Notes under the pieces: model-generated | Told to the model about the DNA's origin: nothing | The model's input: the letters and a program-made list of their open reading frames with translations, nothing else | Databases searched by the model: none | Assembly: GCA_002914805.1 (NCBI GenBank) | Contig: JXTB01000244.1 | Location: 467,363 to 531,362, forward strand | From: Parasponia andersonii | Taxonomy: Eukaryota; Streptophyta; Magnoliopsida; Rosales; Cannabaceae | Direction of reading: 5' to 3' | DNA: 64,000 nt | Part shown: piece by piece, positions 49,591 to 62,587 of the stretch | How positions within the stretch are numbered: position 1 is the first letter of the stretch | Layout of the letters: the number at the start of each line of letters is the position of its first letter | Made by a program: the position numbers and the translations under genes

Positions 49591-50590
49591 GTACATTGAA
49601 AAGATACTTAGATCTATACAAGTTTAGTTTTAGTACTTTTTTTTGCTGACAATGAGTTTAGTTTTATAAAGAAAGTTTAGTCTATATCTTTTGTTCATAG
49701 TGAAATTAATCATATTAGATACTCATAGCATTTGACTATGAATACAATTTTGAGATTAGAATAAAGAAGATAATAGTAGCTATAATAAATACCTTGGTCA
49801 TTTTTTTTTTTGAAAAAAAAAATTACATGTCAAAAGTAATGAACTTGTTTCTCATATTTTTTATTCTTTTTTTTTTTGTTTTTTTGTAGAGAGGACCATA
49901 TTTTCTATTCTAGGTACCAAGGAAATTACTTTTTGTTGCTATAAATTAATATTTTATTTAGTTATGTTTTTGTTCAAACGTTATATTCGGTTTCCTAATT
50001 TTTTAAAAGTTTTTAATACCTCAGTTGCTTTTTTAAAAAGACGCGTCAGGCACTGACACTCGCTGTAATTACAGTAGTGCACATCATCATAGCTTTTTAA
50101 GGGAAAAAAAAGACTATATAATCGTATAAAAATAAACTGAGATAGTAAAAAAGTAGAAAAATGCAAAATATGCCGTATTTCTATAAACTATGGGCTGAAA
50201 GCCACAACCAGGCTAATTTTCCCAAATCTTTTATTGCAAATTACGCAACTATGATTTAGAGAGTTATCTCTTCATTTTGTTTTCTTATGATTTACTTATT
50301 TAATTATATATTTATTTTAAGAAAGTAAAATACACACGCCACTTTAGAGCGTAAGGTCTAGGAATAACATAACTATATATCCGAACGATTCATGATATTA
50401 TGGTATCTCACATTAGTGTGGGTCATCAGTATGTGAATGTCTAAGAATTGGATAAGAGACTTAAAAACGTTTGTCCTACCCAGGTTACACGGTACTAGTT
50501 TGAGGGATAAGAAAAATACCGCCAACTGAAAAAAAAAAAAATGTCCTATCCGGGTTGCAGGGTACTAAAGTTTACCTTGACACTACATTT

Positions 50591-51715
50591 GGTAGGAAAA
50601 TTTACTTGACAACTTCTAATTTGGACTAAAGTGACTTTTTTAATTCACTTTTTAAAATGATTTTCTTACTACGTAGCAAAAAATCCAAAATACTCTCTAT
50701 AATTAGAAGACCCTTGTCAGTGCTTTTGTCCTTCATTTTTTCTTCTTTTTGGTTCGTTGTTTTGTTTTTAAAAAAAATCAAAAAGAAGAACACATCTTTG
50801 CAGAGGAAGAGTGGAAGAGAAACAAATCTTAAAGCTCTACTCCCCCACCTTATCCCTATTTTCGGCCAAATAACTCACTTTAGAAAACCGTAAAGCTCTG
50901 TTCCTGACAAAAATAGTTGAAACTCGATGAACTTTGAAAAAAAGAAAAGAATAGAAAGGAAATGAAGATAATGACTTCGAATCTCCTCCTAAAATGACAT
51001 CACCGAGAATGTCGCTGAAGTTGAAGAAGAAGTGGAGGGAGAGGGAATTGAAACTTCACCTATTCGCATATTTACACTAGTAACAAAAAAGATGAAAAAG
51101 AAGCTGAAAGAGAATGTGAAAAAGGAACTGTGACCATGACTCTCATATTTGTGACAAACGAACACAAAATTTTGACTATTTCTATATTTGAAGTTATTAA
51201 TATTGAAAAATAAACTTAGACAAGTATTACAAAGTCTGATCACACAAAGTACTCCAAAAAATTTAAACTACTTTTAATCACAATGTTATTAAAGTATGAT
51301 CACATACTGTGATAATCTCAATCTGTCATAAAATACTGAGATACAGTCACATAGATATTAATGATATCACACATATATATATATATTTGTGACTGCCAAT
51401 ATATGCTACAAACTCTAACTTTCATCGTATGCTTGTCATAAATTTCTAGAAAATATGTTTTTAATCATCTTAGTCAATATATCCATAACCAATGACCTTA
51501 TAAAACTATTACCCACTTAGTTTTAACACTAGATAAGAAGGAGAATAGGCCTGAACCAAAGAGAGTTAAATGACTAGAGAAGTTTCCGGCTGAACTTGAA
51601 GACAAAGATGGTCAGAGAAGCAACAAGCTAAACCCGAGAGAGAGATGGGAAAAAAAGCTTCTTTGAGTTGAACTAGAGAGAGATGCATGGAGAAACTACA
51701 AGCGGTACCAGAGAG

Positions 51716-51786
<71 letters not shown>

Positions 51787-52072
51787 GATCTGTGTTTGGG
51801 GAGAAGAGAAAGATAGAGATGGTCGGATCTAGTTTTGGTAAGAAGAATAGTACATTTTAGGAAGGAAAATGGTGGGGAAAAAGGGGAAAAGTAGAGAAAA
51901 TGAGGGAAAATTGAACAATTTTTTGACTAAAAATCAATATGTATTATAAAGGTGAAATTAGAACATTATTTTTTCTCTCTCCAAAATGTAACTATAAAAG
52001 TCATTATGAAAAAGTGAATTAAAAAAAGTCATTTTGGCCCAAATTAGAAGTAGCTAGGACAATTTACCTATT
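50591..52072. mobile_element. Candidate terminal-inverted-repeat element
   Basis: 50591-50660 (CTTCTAATTTGGACTAAAGT, GACTTTTTTAATTCACTTTTT) is repeated in inverted orientation at about 51998-52072 (CTTCTAATTTGGGCCAAAAT, GACTTTTTTTAATTCACTTTTT on the minus strand). The roughly 1.3 kb between holds no transposase frame but carries a long GA microsatellite. Non-autonomous DNA transposon is the likely reading; a target duplication was not found. Confidence 0.5.
51721..51781. repeat. (GA)n microsatellite, about 30 units
   Basis: An uninterrupted AG run of about 60 bp, with further GA-rich sequence on both sides. Confidence 0.97.
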
Positions 52073-52172
52073 TAGTAGTAAGGATAGAGAATTTAGGAAT
52101 GAGGAGGAATAGGAAAGAGAGAAAATAGTGACGATCCTTTAAGAAAGACGAAGAGAAATTGGGTATGATAAA

Positions 52173-54317
52173 TATCACGACCCAAAATCCAGGCTAGTGG
52201 CAGAAGGGGAATTTCACAAAGATGAAAAATTCTTTGATTTATTTGTAAAATGTCAAAAGTTCTAGTTTTATAAAACGGTCCATTTAAATAAAATAATTGG
52301 AATTTCATCCCGTGAACTACTCCCACAGTTCATATACACCATTAAACATAGACCGAATAATAATTTAAAAACGTGAAGTCAAATATAATCCTCAACGAAA
52401 CTCAAATCCCAGAATGGCATACATAAGTTCACAGACAAAATAGAAAGTAATAATTTTGGTTCAATGCTAATACAAAACCCGAAGAGTCTAAACACCACAA
52501 AAATAAGCTTCTAGCGTTACCAAGAAACGAACTACAGTCAAGATGACCTCTTACTCCTCTTGATCTCCTAAGTCGCACTGGACACCACCTGAGGAAGGGA
52601 GGAAGGGGTTGAGCATAAAATGCCCAGTAGGAAAAATAATTATCCTGTCAAAAATATTTTAGTGATAGAAAGTTCCTGCATAGTTAGTCTAAATCCAATA
52701 CATACATATACAATGATCCAAAACTAGAAATACATATATATGTATAAATAAATCAATACAATAAAAATCATTCAATTCATATGCACATGACACAAATCAA
52801 CCCATACCATGAGCTCACATTCTCTCATCTGTGGAAACCCAGGATGATAGCACTAAGTATGTCTAACAGCCTGCCTGACACCTAAGCCCATATCCGGAGG
52901 AGACACCTGTGTGTCGCCTACCAAACCTGGAGGAGCAACCGAATTGCCTACGCCTGCCAAATGGGGAGGTAATCAGAAGTAAAAGAACCCTGCACGGGTT
53001 TACGGACTCTACACCGATGGTGGGGTACACAGCACCACACTGTAAACCCACGATGCTAACACGGTGCTCATATATGATCCTATGACACGTGCAATACAGA
53101 ACTGAAGTGTAAAAATAATCATGATCAGATATTTCAATAAAATCAACATACTGGGTTTTATAGGAAAATGAGCAGCATAACGACCTTATTTTTAATATAC
53201 CCAAAATAACCTGTACTCAGAAAAATTCCCAGAGTAATACAGTATAATGTCATACCATCACATATATTCAAATAATTCAAAACCACATTTGTTCTCATAT
53301 GTAGTAGAAAAAAAGTTTTATTAGAAAATAGTATAAAACGAAGGTAACTGAATCCCTACCTTGCTCGAATAGCGATATCATGCTATTAAATCTTCAAGGT
53401 GTCGTTTCGCCCGGAGGGTCGGGAACCAATTCCAAGCCATCGATCGTCCTCTTGCGAAAAATCAACTTCTCAACGGAGCTTCAATTCCACAAACGGACCT
53501 CTTCACTGAATTCCTAGCACCCGAAATAACTAGGTTAGACATATAACTTATCCAATTCGGGTCCATGCCCTCATGTGAGTGGTGGAGCGCAAACGAAGCA
53601 AATCTCGACTGTTCGATCTCGATTTCTGTGCCGATCACCAAACATAGGCTATATATATATATCAAACTTCTCCATTTTCCAAGTACAATCCAAAAATGAC
53701 AACAAACATACAATCCAACGGCCGGATCAAAAAGTCAAACTTAATCTCAAAATATCAAAAAATAGCAACTTTTGATTCAGGCATTATGGGGTTAAGATAT
53801 ATTTACCTTGAGCTTTCGCTCGATAAGCGAATCCAACGGGCCCGGTTTGAGGTCGAACAGTGGTCGAAATCGTCGCTGGCGGCCAAAAATCCGAAATGCT
53901 CCAAACGGCTCCTCCTTTTCCGGTGGCCCTGCAACTGGCCAACTCTGGCTCGTGGTGGCCGAGGGGACTCCGCCTGGCGTCTAGTGGCTGGATGATGCCC
54001 GAGAGGCGAGCTGCAGCAGTGATCCTCCTTCAGCCGAGAGAGACCTGAGAGAGTGAGAGAGAGCATCGGGGGGAAAGAGAGAGAGAGAGAGAGAGAAAGA
54101 GAAAAAGGACAAGGCACGTGGCCTGTCTTTATGGGGCAGTGCAATTTTTCAAAAATTACACATAATTCCCCAAAATTTCAAATCTCTTTCAATCAGTCCC
54201 CCAAAAATTGCAATTTAGTCCTTCTGCACAAAACTTTTGTAAATTAATCCCCTCAATAAAATACCCTAAAATTGGTAAAATGTCCAAATTACCCTCCCAA
54301 AAATCTGGGCTTTTACA
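52173..54317 (-). repeat. 3' LTR of chromovirus
   Basis: 2145 bp; the minus-strand start TGTAAAAGCCC lies at 54317. Homologous along its length to 60384-62587, with small indels in (TA)n and (GA)n tracts and many substitutions. The GC-rich segment 53800-54060 yields ORFs that are not conserved coding. Confidence 0.92.
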
Positions 54318-54332
54318 TTCTCCCATCCTTAT
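54318..54332 (-). other. Polypurine tract of chromovirus
   Basis: The minus strand reads AAGGATGGGAGAA immediately before the LTR start TGTAAAAGCCC, the expected site for plus-strand priming. Confidence 0.75.
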
Positions 54333-56726
54333 TAGAATTTCGTCCCGAAATTCAAAATACAAGTCAAGGCTTACATCACAATACGACTTCTGACTGAAGG
54401 TTAAACAAATGAGGGCACTTCTCGTATACCTCCGTCTCAAGTTTCCAAGTAGCCTCATCTTCTTTGTGATGTTCCCAAAGCACCTTGATAAGCGAAATCT
54501 CTCTATTGTGAAGCACCGTCAACTCTCAAGCCAATAAATGAACAGGCTGCTCTTTATAGAACACATCTTCTTAGATCAGTACATGCACGTACTGGATAAC
54601 ATGAGATGGGTCCAGTGTGTACTTCTTCAACATCGACACATGAAACACGTTATGCGCGTGACCCAACTGTGCAGGCAGATTCAAATGATATGCCACTGGT
54701 CCAATTCTCTCAGTGATCTCAAAGGGACCAATATACCTTGGAGCAAGCTTACCCTTAACTCCAAATCTTGTAACACCTCGCCTTGGAGTCACTTTCAAGA
54801 ACACAGAATCACCAGTATCGAACTCTACCTCACACATTTTAGGGTCAATGTAACTCTTCTGACGACTCTGAATCTCCTTGAGTCTCTCTTAGATATCTTT
54901 GATCTTCTTAGTAGTCTCTTCAATCAGTTCAGGTCCAAGAGTAACATGCTTTTCATATTCTGCCCAACACAAAGGCAACCTACACGACCTTCCATACAAC
55001 ACTTCATATGGAGCCACACCCACACTAGTCTGGTAACTGTTATTGTAAGCAAATTCCACCAAAGAAAGATGATCATCCTAGTTCCCATCAAAGTCCATTA
55101 TGTAACAACTTAGTATGTCTTCAAGAATCTGAATGGTCCTTTCAAACTGACCATCTAACTCGGGATAGTGAGCTGTACTGATATCCAACTGCGTACCCAA
55201 TACGTTTTGCAAGGTTCTCCAAAACTTGGAAGTGAACCTTGGATCTCTGTTGGAGACAATGCTTGAAAGCACACCATGCAAGCATATGATATTCTCCATA
55301 TACAATCTATTGAGCTTAGTAAGTGAGTAGTCCATCCAGATCAGTATAAAGTGAACACTCTTCGTCAACCGATCGACTATCACTCAAACTACGTCATTCT
55401 TCCTCAAGGTCTTTGGTAAACAGGTCACAAAGTCCATCGTGATCTTGTCCCACTTCTATTCTGGAATTGGCAATAGCTAAAGTAATCCAGCTGACCTCTG
55501 GTGTTCAGCATTGACTTGCTGACAAGTCAAACACTTAGCCATAAAGGTAGCTATATCCTTCTTCATCCCTTTCTACCAATACTGCTGCTTCAAGTCCCAG
55601 TACATCTTGGTACTATCCAGATGTATTGTGAACCTTGATTTGTAAGCCTCAGTTAGAATGGTTCCTCGAAGATTAGCGTCATTAGCTACAGCCAACTTCC
55701 CACTGAAAAACAAAAACCCTTCCTTGTTAGTGCTCCAACCATCTAACTATTCACCATTCCAAAGTCGATTCTAGGTTGTCCTCAACTCCTTGTCTTGCCA
55801 CTGATTCCATTGGATAGTTTGGAGAAGTGATGGTGAAATCACAATATTGCTCAGGCAAGCAACCCCTTCATTCTCGAAGTACTGCAAGTTATAGTCACCA
55901 ATCGCAACTGAGTTTCTCCAATCTTCAATCCCTAGTGTAGCTAGTGCAACAGCTACAACATTAGCCTTACCAGGATGATACTGTAGGTCGAAGTCATAGT
56001 CCTCTATATACTCAACCCATCTATACGGTCTCAAGTTCAGATCCTTCTGAGTAAAGAGATACTTCAAACTCTTATGATCGGAGAATATGTCGAACTTTAC
56101 ACTATACAAGTAACATCGCCAAATCTTCAAGGCAAAGATCACTGCTGCAAGCTCCAGATCATAGGAGGGATAGTTCCTCTCATGTGGCTTCAACTGATGA
56201 GAAGCATAAGTTACAACCTGACCATTCTATATCAAGACACATCCCAAACCCATCTTTGAAGCATCGGTATACACCACATAAGTTTTGCTACTGTCAAGAA
56301 TAGTAAAAACTGGTGCAGTGGTCAAACTCTGCTTCAACCTCATAAAAGCTTCTTTACTTTTGTGATCCCGAACAAACTTGATGTCCTTCCTGGTCAATTT
56401 TATCAAAGGCAAAGCAATTCTTGAGAAATCTTGTACAAAATAACGGTAGTAGCCTGCCAAACTGAAGAAACTACATACCTCCATCATAATTTTTGGTCTT
56501 TCCCACTCCAAGACAACTTCGATCTTAGTGGGATCGACTGAAATACCTCCGTGAGAAATCACATGGCCCAAGAACTTCACTTCTGACATCTAAAAGTCAC
56601 ACTTTGATTTCTTGGCATACAACCGATGATCTCTCAATGTCTTAAGTACTATCCCCAAATATTCAACATGCTCTTTTCGAGTCTTGGAATATACCAGGAT
56701 GTCATCGATGAACACAACTACAAAAT

Positions 56727-58378
56727 TGTTAGGAATATGCCCTAGAAAGCATTTTCTTTGTTTGACATTTTAAACAATGTTTATTAGATTTAAGTGTTAT
56801 CTACTTGTTCTTAATAAATTCTATATTATGTCCCAATAATATACATGTGATGTTTATGTTTTCTATTATGCAAACGTCTAAAAGTTTCCATGACTAATAA
56901 TGAGTAATAAATAATTGTTCGTGTGAAGTATTCACATGTGGGAGACTAAATTCTTTACTTCATTATGTCTAAATTAAAAGTTTACATTCTGTAAATAAAG
57001 ATGGAATACTTTATTTTATCATAGAATGTAGTATTGTCTATTTCAATGAGATTAATGAAGTCTTTAATCATCGAAGTGTCTGATTTCGAATAAAAACACT
57101 AGTGCGTTGTAAAAAAGTTATAAGCGCATTGAACTAGATCGAGTGAAAATAGAATTTGAGGTTTAGTGCCATAACTCAATATTCTATCTTTCACTAATCT
57201 AACACTATTACAAGGTTACCTTAATCCTAGTGATTGTCGGACTTACTTTATGAGTTTTATCTTTTTGACTTACTAAAAGACTAGTTCTAATTATATGGAT
57301 TGAACTCCGGTATCTTGGAAGATAAGATTTGTGAATTGCGGGAACGTCTTTCATGATTTGGATACCATGCATATAACGTCACTTTGAGTTTTTTTCAAGG
57401 ATCTGGATAAGAAAAAACCAGGCACCAGGTATTCACTTTGTGAATTTGACTGTGTTTGTATGGGCAGTTACAAACACCGTAATCAATTATTATTTATTAG
57501 ATGAAAAATGGCAACTCAAAGATAAATATGTACTATAGGGGTAATACGTTAATTTCACATCACTAGTACGGCATTGTATCGGGGGTATATCTGCAGATAT
57601 AGTATATGCTAAATGGATTAAGTTAATTAAAGTGTTAATTAGTTTCACAGAAAATATATGACATTTAGTCTAAGAGTACAATATTGGGCCTATAATGGAG
57701 TGCCCCAATATGAATGGACATGGCTCAGTCATAATTAAGAGTTAATTATGATTATGGGTAATTGGTCCTTTAGAACTTAGACTATTTAGATCTATAAGGT
57801 CCCTTGTCTAGCCCACACGTAGCTCAATAACTAATTGAATGGTCAGTTGAGCCCAATAAGCCCATTAGGGTTTACATATCTTTAAATACTTAAGAGAAAA
57901 GTTCTCTTAAGACTCTCTAAGTGTTCTACACGCCATTCATGCATAATATCTGTGCTTTTTCGTATGACAGAGAGAAAAAGAGAGAGTGGGAGAGATGAGC
58001 CACCATGGAAGAAGTCACGTGTTCGTTTATGGCTGCTAAAGGAGAGATACCCATGGTCATAGACGTGCACTCAAGGAAAAGGAAGATCGTCTTTTGGATC
58101 ATTCGCTCATCTCTCATTGGGAATCAAGAAGATGCCCACACACCGGATCATTCAACGGGCTCTAGAAAATAGACAAGAAGGCTCAATGGTTATGAAGTAC
58201 TTCTAGGTTTTATCTAAACCAAGATCCATGAATTGATTTATGTTAGATCAACGATCCTACGTTTTTGTTTTATAAAATTTCAAGAAAGTTTTAAAATACC
58301 TATTCCACTGCGTTCTTGATTTGTTTATAAAACTACGGAAATCGTTTTTTGAAATTTATTGATTCGGAATTTCCAGCA
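56727..58378 (+). mobile_element. Solo-LTR-like insertion in chromovirus RT
   Basis: RT homology stops at 58384 (MNRIFRPF) and resumes at 56726 (NFVVVFIDD). The intervening 1652 bp begins TGTTAGGAATATGCC and ends GGAATTTCCAGCA, an LTR-like TG...CA with short inverted ends. The flanks AAAAT and AAAAC agree at four of five bases. It contains a TATA-like TTTAAATACTTAAG at about 57880. No coding domains or second LTR are present, so a solo LTR is the best reading; copia origin is a guess from the start sequence. Confidence 0.75.
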
Positions 58379-60363
58379 AAAACGGCCTGAAAATCCGATT
58401 CATAAGATCCATAAAGGCTACAGGTGCATTTGTCAAACCAAACGGCATCACCATGAACTCAAAATGATCATATCGAGTTCTGAATATTGTCTTAGGTATA
58501 TCATCCTCTCTTATCTTTAATGATAATAACTGGATCTCAAATTGATCTTGGAGAAGATTCTTAAACCAATGAGTTGATCAAACAACTCATCTATCTTTGG
58601 CAAAGAATACTTGTTCTTCACTGTCAACTGGTTCAACTTCTGGTAATTTACACAAAGTCTCAACGAACCATCAGCTTTCTTAACAAACAAAACAGAAGCA
58701 CCCCAAGGAGAAGTGCTACTACGAATGAAGCCTTTGGATAACAAGTCGTCCAACTGTTCTCTCAATTCTTCCATCTCAGCAGATACATAGGCTGGAATAT
58801 AAACTGGCTGAGCTCCAAGAACTAGTTCAATACAGAACTCGCTCTCTCTATCTAGTTATAACCTCGGTAAGTCTTTAGAAAACACCTCTGAATACTCATA
58901 CACCACCGGAATCCATGGGTCTTGATCGTCTATCCTCACCTCGCCATCCATGGTAAACAAGTTCCCATAATACTTGAGTTTCTTCCTTCCACCCATGCAC
59001 GCTTTCAGAATAGGACTAGGCTTCAACAGACTTATCCCAGCTCGATAGACAATAGGTTATCCATCACTAGGAAAAAGAGACACCCGCTTCTTATGACAGT
59101 CTGCAACGGCTCGATACTTCGACAACCAATCCATATCGAGTATCACATCATACTGTCATATTGACAACACAATCAAATCAGTAAGAAGCTTCCTATCACT
59201 GACCATAACTCGATGAGACTTACACACACTAGATACATCAGCTACTCCTCCCAAAGCTGTACCCAATGTCAATATATAATCGAAATCAGAAAATTCCAAC
59301 CCTAACAGTTGAGCAAATAATAAAGATATGAATGAATGCGATGCACCAGTGTCAAATAAAGCATATGCCTAAGAGTATGAAAGAAGGATTATACTGTCAA
59401 CAACACATCGGCCGGTGCAATTCTGAGTATCGTTTGCCCTAATAAAAGTATAGGCTTATCCAATCACCTTCCCTTTCCTTTTGTTGCCTCTTCCCTGGCT
59501 CGGATGGCTACTGCTGAGTCCTAGACCATTACTGTCAAAACCACTCCCACTCTAACTCTCTGAGGCCTGAGGAGTCAGAAAACTCTGAGTAAAACCCTGA
59601 GGGCGGTACTGATGCTGATAAGGCTGAGAGGAAGTAAAAGCCTGTAAAACACCATGTGACTGTTACGTCCTTGCTTGAGTGTTCTGATAAGATATAGAAC
59701 CAAACTGGCTCCTCTGCGGTCCTCCCAGAGAAAGAGGAGATTTCTGTAGATGGTTGGGATACTCATTCTTCCGATGACCCTATTGGCCATAAACGAAATA
59801 TCCTCCATACGGACTTCATTCTGTTGATCCTGATTGGCATACTGGGCCTTGAAAATTCATTCAAAGTCTTCCCAAGTCAAGCCCACTACATCTTGCATCT
59901 ATTCCACTATTTCCTGCCAACGAATGGCACTCCTTGTCAAACGGGTAATAGCAAACATATCCCAAAACTCAACCGGAGTACCAAGGGCCTGAAAGTATCT
60001 CTCCATCTCACATAACCAAGCAATTGCCATGAGAGCTTCTGGTCTCCCATCAAACTTCCATGGTTGGAGACGCATGAACTGTTAGAGATGACCAGCCTGA
60101 TCTAACTGATGTTCCTTCGGAGTTGGAGGCTAATAGTCTGGATTGCTAATCTGGATGAATGCCTGGTGCATTACCTCGATCAGATGAGTGAAATCTAGAA
60201 GAAGAGGTTCGGCACTCGGCTCGTGCCTTAGAACTCTTCTAGGAGGCATCCTTACAAGTCTGAAACAATATACCAAACTGTTAATGCGATAATGATAAAT
60301 GCTTGTCATAAAATCAACTTCAATCTAGTTTAATAGTGATACGTCAGAGCAGTTAAACTCAAA

Positions 60364-60375
60364 ACTTTGATACCA
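60364..60375 (-). other. Primer-binding site of chromovirus
   Basis: The minus strand reads TGGTATCAAAGT a few bases after the 5' LTR end; it matches the initiator-tRNA-Met site TGGTATCAGAGC at most positions. Confidence 0.7.
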
Positions 60376-60383
60376 AAAATTTC

Positions 60384-61904
60384 TGTCAAGACCCAAAACC
60401 CGGGTCAGTTGCAGAAGGAAAATTTCACAAAGATGGAAAATTCCTTGATTTATTTGAAAAATGTCAAAAGTTCTAGTTTTATAAAACGGTCCATTTAAAT
60501 CAAATAATTAGAATTTCATCCCATGAACCACTCCCATAGTTCATATATACCATTAAACATACACTGAATAATAATTTAAAAATGGGAAGTCAAATATAAA
60601 TCCAAGTATTACCATCATCCACAACGAAACTCAAATCCCAGAATAGCATACATAAGTTTATGGACAAAATAGATTGCAATAATCTTGGTTCAATGTTAAT
60701 AAAAAGCCCAAATAGTCCAAACACCACAAAAACAAGCATCTAACATTACCAAGAAACGAACTACAGTCAAGACGACTTCTCACTTCTCTTGATTTCCTAA
60801 GTCGCACTAGACACCACCTGAGGAAGGGAGGAAGGGGTGAGCATAAAATGCCCAGTATAAAAAACAATTACCCGGTCGAAAATATTTTAGTGATGGAAAG
60901 TTCCTGCATGGTTAGTCTAAATCCAATACATGCATATATAATGATTCAAAACCGGAAATCCATATATATATATGTATAAATAAATCAATACAATCAAAAC
61001 CATTTAATTCAGAAGCACATGACACAAATCAACCCATGCCCATGAGTTCACATCCTCTAATCTGTGGAAACCCAGGATGATAGCAATAAGTATGCCTAAC
61101 AACTTGCCTGACACCTAAGCCAATACCCAGAGGAGACACCCGTGTGTCGTCTACCAATCTTAGAGGGGCAACCGAATTGCCTACGCCTGCCAAATGGGGA
61201 GGTAATCAGAAGTAACAGAACCCTGCGTGGGTTTACGGACTATACACCAATGGTGAGGCACGCAGCGTCACACTATAAACCCACGATGCTAACACGGTGC
61301 TCATGAATGATCCTATTACACGTGCAATACAGAACTGAAGTGTGAAAATAATTATGCTCGGATTTTTCAATAAAATCAGCATACTAGGTTTTATTAAAAA
61401 ACAGGCAGTATAACGGCCCTCTTTTTAATATACCGAAAATAACCTGTACTCAGAAAAATTCCCAAAGTAATACAGTATAATGTCATACCATCACAGTCCA
61501 TCACATATGTTCAAACAATTCAAAATCACATTTGTTCTCATATGTAGCAGAAAATAAATTATTCGAAAATAGTATAAAACGAAGGTAGCTGAATCCCTAC
61601 CTCGCCCGAATAGCGATATCACATTATTGAATCCTCAAGGTGTCGTTGACGATCGTTTAAAGGGTCGGGAACCAATTCCAAGCCCTTGATCATCCTTTTG
61701 CGAAAAATTAACTTCTCATCGGAGCTTCAATTCTACAATTGGAGCTCTTCATTGAATTCCTAGCATCCAAAATAGCTAGGTTAGACATATAACTTGTCCA
61801 ATTCGGGTCTGAGGCCACACTGGGTCGGCGGCACACAAAACGAGATAAAATCTCGACCGTTCGATCTCGATTTCCATGCTAGTCACCAAACATAGGCAAT
61901 ATAC

Positions 61905-61936
<32 letters not shown>

Positions 61937-62587
61937 ATATATATATCAAACTTCATCATTTTCCGAGTTTAATCCAAAAATGAAAATAAAAACACAATCC
62001 AACGGTCGGATCAAAAAGTCAAGCTTAAACTCAAAATATCCAAAAATGACAACTTTTGATTTGGGCATTATGGGGTTAAGATATATTTACCTTAAGCTTC
62101 CTCTTGACAAGACAAATCCAACGGGCCCAGTTTGAGGTTGAACGGTAGCCGAAATCGTCGCCAGCAACCAAAAATCCGAAATACTCCAAACGGCTCCTCC
62201 TTCTTCTCCAACAATAGTAGCAGCTCTGGCGGCCCTACAGCTGTCCGACGCTAGCTCGTGGCGGCCTGGGGGAGCTTTGCCTACTGTTTGATGGCCAGAA
62301 AATGCCCGGGAGGTGAGCTGCGGCGGTGGTCCTCCTTCGGCCGAGGGAGACCTGAGAGAGAGAGAGAGAGAGAGAGAGGACAAGGCATGTGGCCTGTCTT
62401 TATGGGGCAGTATAATTTTTCAAAAATTGTACATAAATTTACAAAATTTCAAATCTCTTTCAAATCAGTCCCCTAAAATTGTAATTTAGTCCTTCTACAC
62501 AAATCTTTTGCAAATTAATCCTCCTAATAAAATACCCGAAAATTGGTAAAATGTCCAAATTACCTCCCCAAAACCTGGATTTTTACA
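60384..62587 (-). repeat. 5' LTR of chromovirus
   Basis: 2204 bp. On the minus strand it starts TGTAAAAATCC at 62587 and ends CTTGACA at 60384. A (TA)n tract at 61905-61946 and a GA tract at 62354-62379 differ in length from the other LTR. Confidence 0.92.

Larger units (their letters stand above)
47677..50225. mobile_element. Candidate DNA-transposon relic with ATACGG subterminal repeats
   Basis: At 47681-47890, phrases like AAATACGGA, AAATACGGAC, AAATACGGACT and AAATACGGCC recur every 25-50 bp. At 50160-50225 the minus strand reads AGAAATACGGCATATTTT, preceded by GGGAAAATTAGCC and GGGCTGAAA-related words similar to the left side. This looks like inverted termini with subterminal repeats. 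No transposase frame is visible and borders are uncertain. Confidence 0.3.
54318..60383 (-). pseudogene. Chromovirus gag-pol, stop-riddled and interrupted
   Basis: Minus-strand order: gag from ATG 60249 (MPPRRVLR) to about 59470; protease with DTGASHSF near 59345; RT start ([17 protein letters not shown]) near 58700; RT finish ([12 protein letters not shown]) near 56700; RNase H (YTDASKMGLGCVL near 56250, DHKSLKYLF near 56070); integrase (CLTCQQ near 55530, IVDRLTKSVHF near 55370, AHYPELDGQFERT near 55150, GDSVFLKVTPRRG near 54790); chromodomain near 54400-54540. Stops interrupt gag, protease, RNase H, integrase and the chromodomain (a Trp codon is now TGA). The gag zinc knuckle has both leading Cys replaced by Tyr (YFVYGQ). 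Two Cys-to-Tyr changes and many TGG/CGA-to-stop changes fit C-to-T decay. Confidence 0.9.
52173..62587 (-). mobile_element. Ty3/gypsy chromovirus, Tekay/Del-like, full length but defective
   Basis: Direct LTRs at 52173-54317 and 60384-62587 enclose minus-strand gag-protease-RT-RNase H-integrase-chromodomain in gypsy order. ATAAA flanks both ends (52168-52172 and 62588-62592), a typical 5-bp duplication. LTRs over 2 kb and a C-terminal chromodomain suggest the Tekay (Del) lineage. The left LTR terminus has mutated from the TG seen in the right LTR to TA. Multiple in-frame stops and a nested 1.65-kb insertion make it non-autonomous. Confidence 0.92.

Noticed and set aside
53803..54144. Coding gene in the GC-rich part of the chromovirus LTR (also 62087-62383)
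   Set aside because: The two LTR copies do not preserve the frame, and the translations are low complexity.
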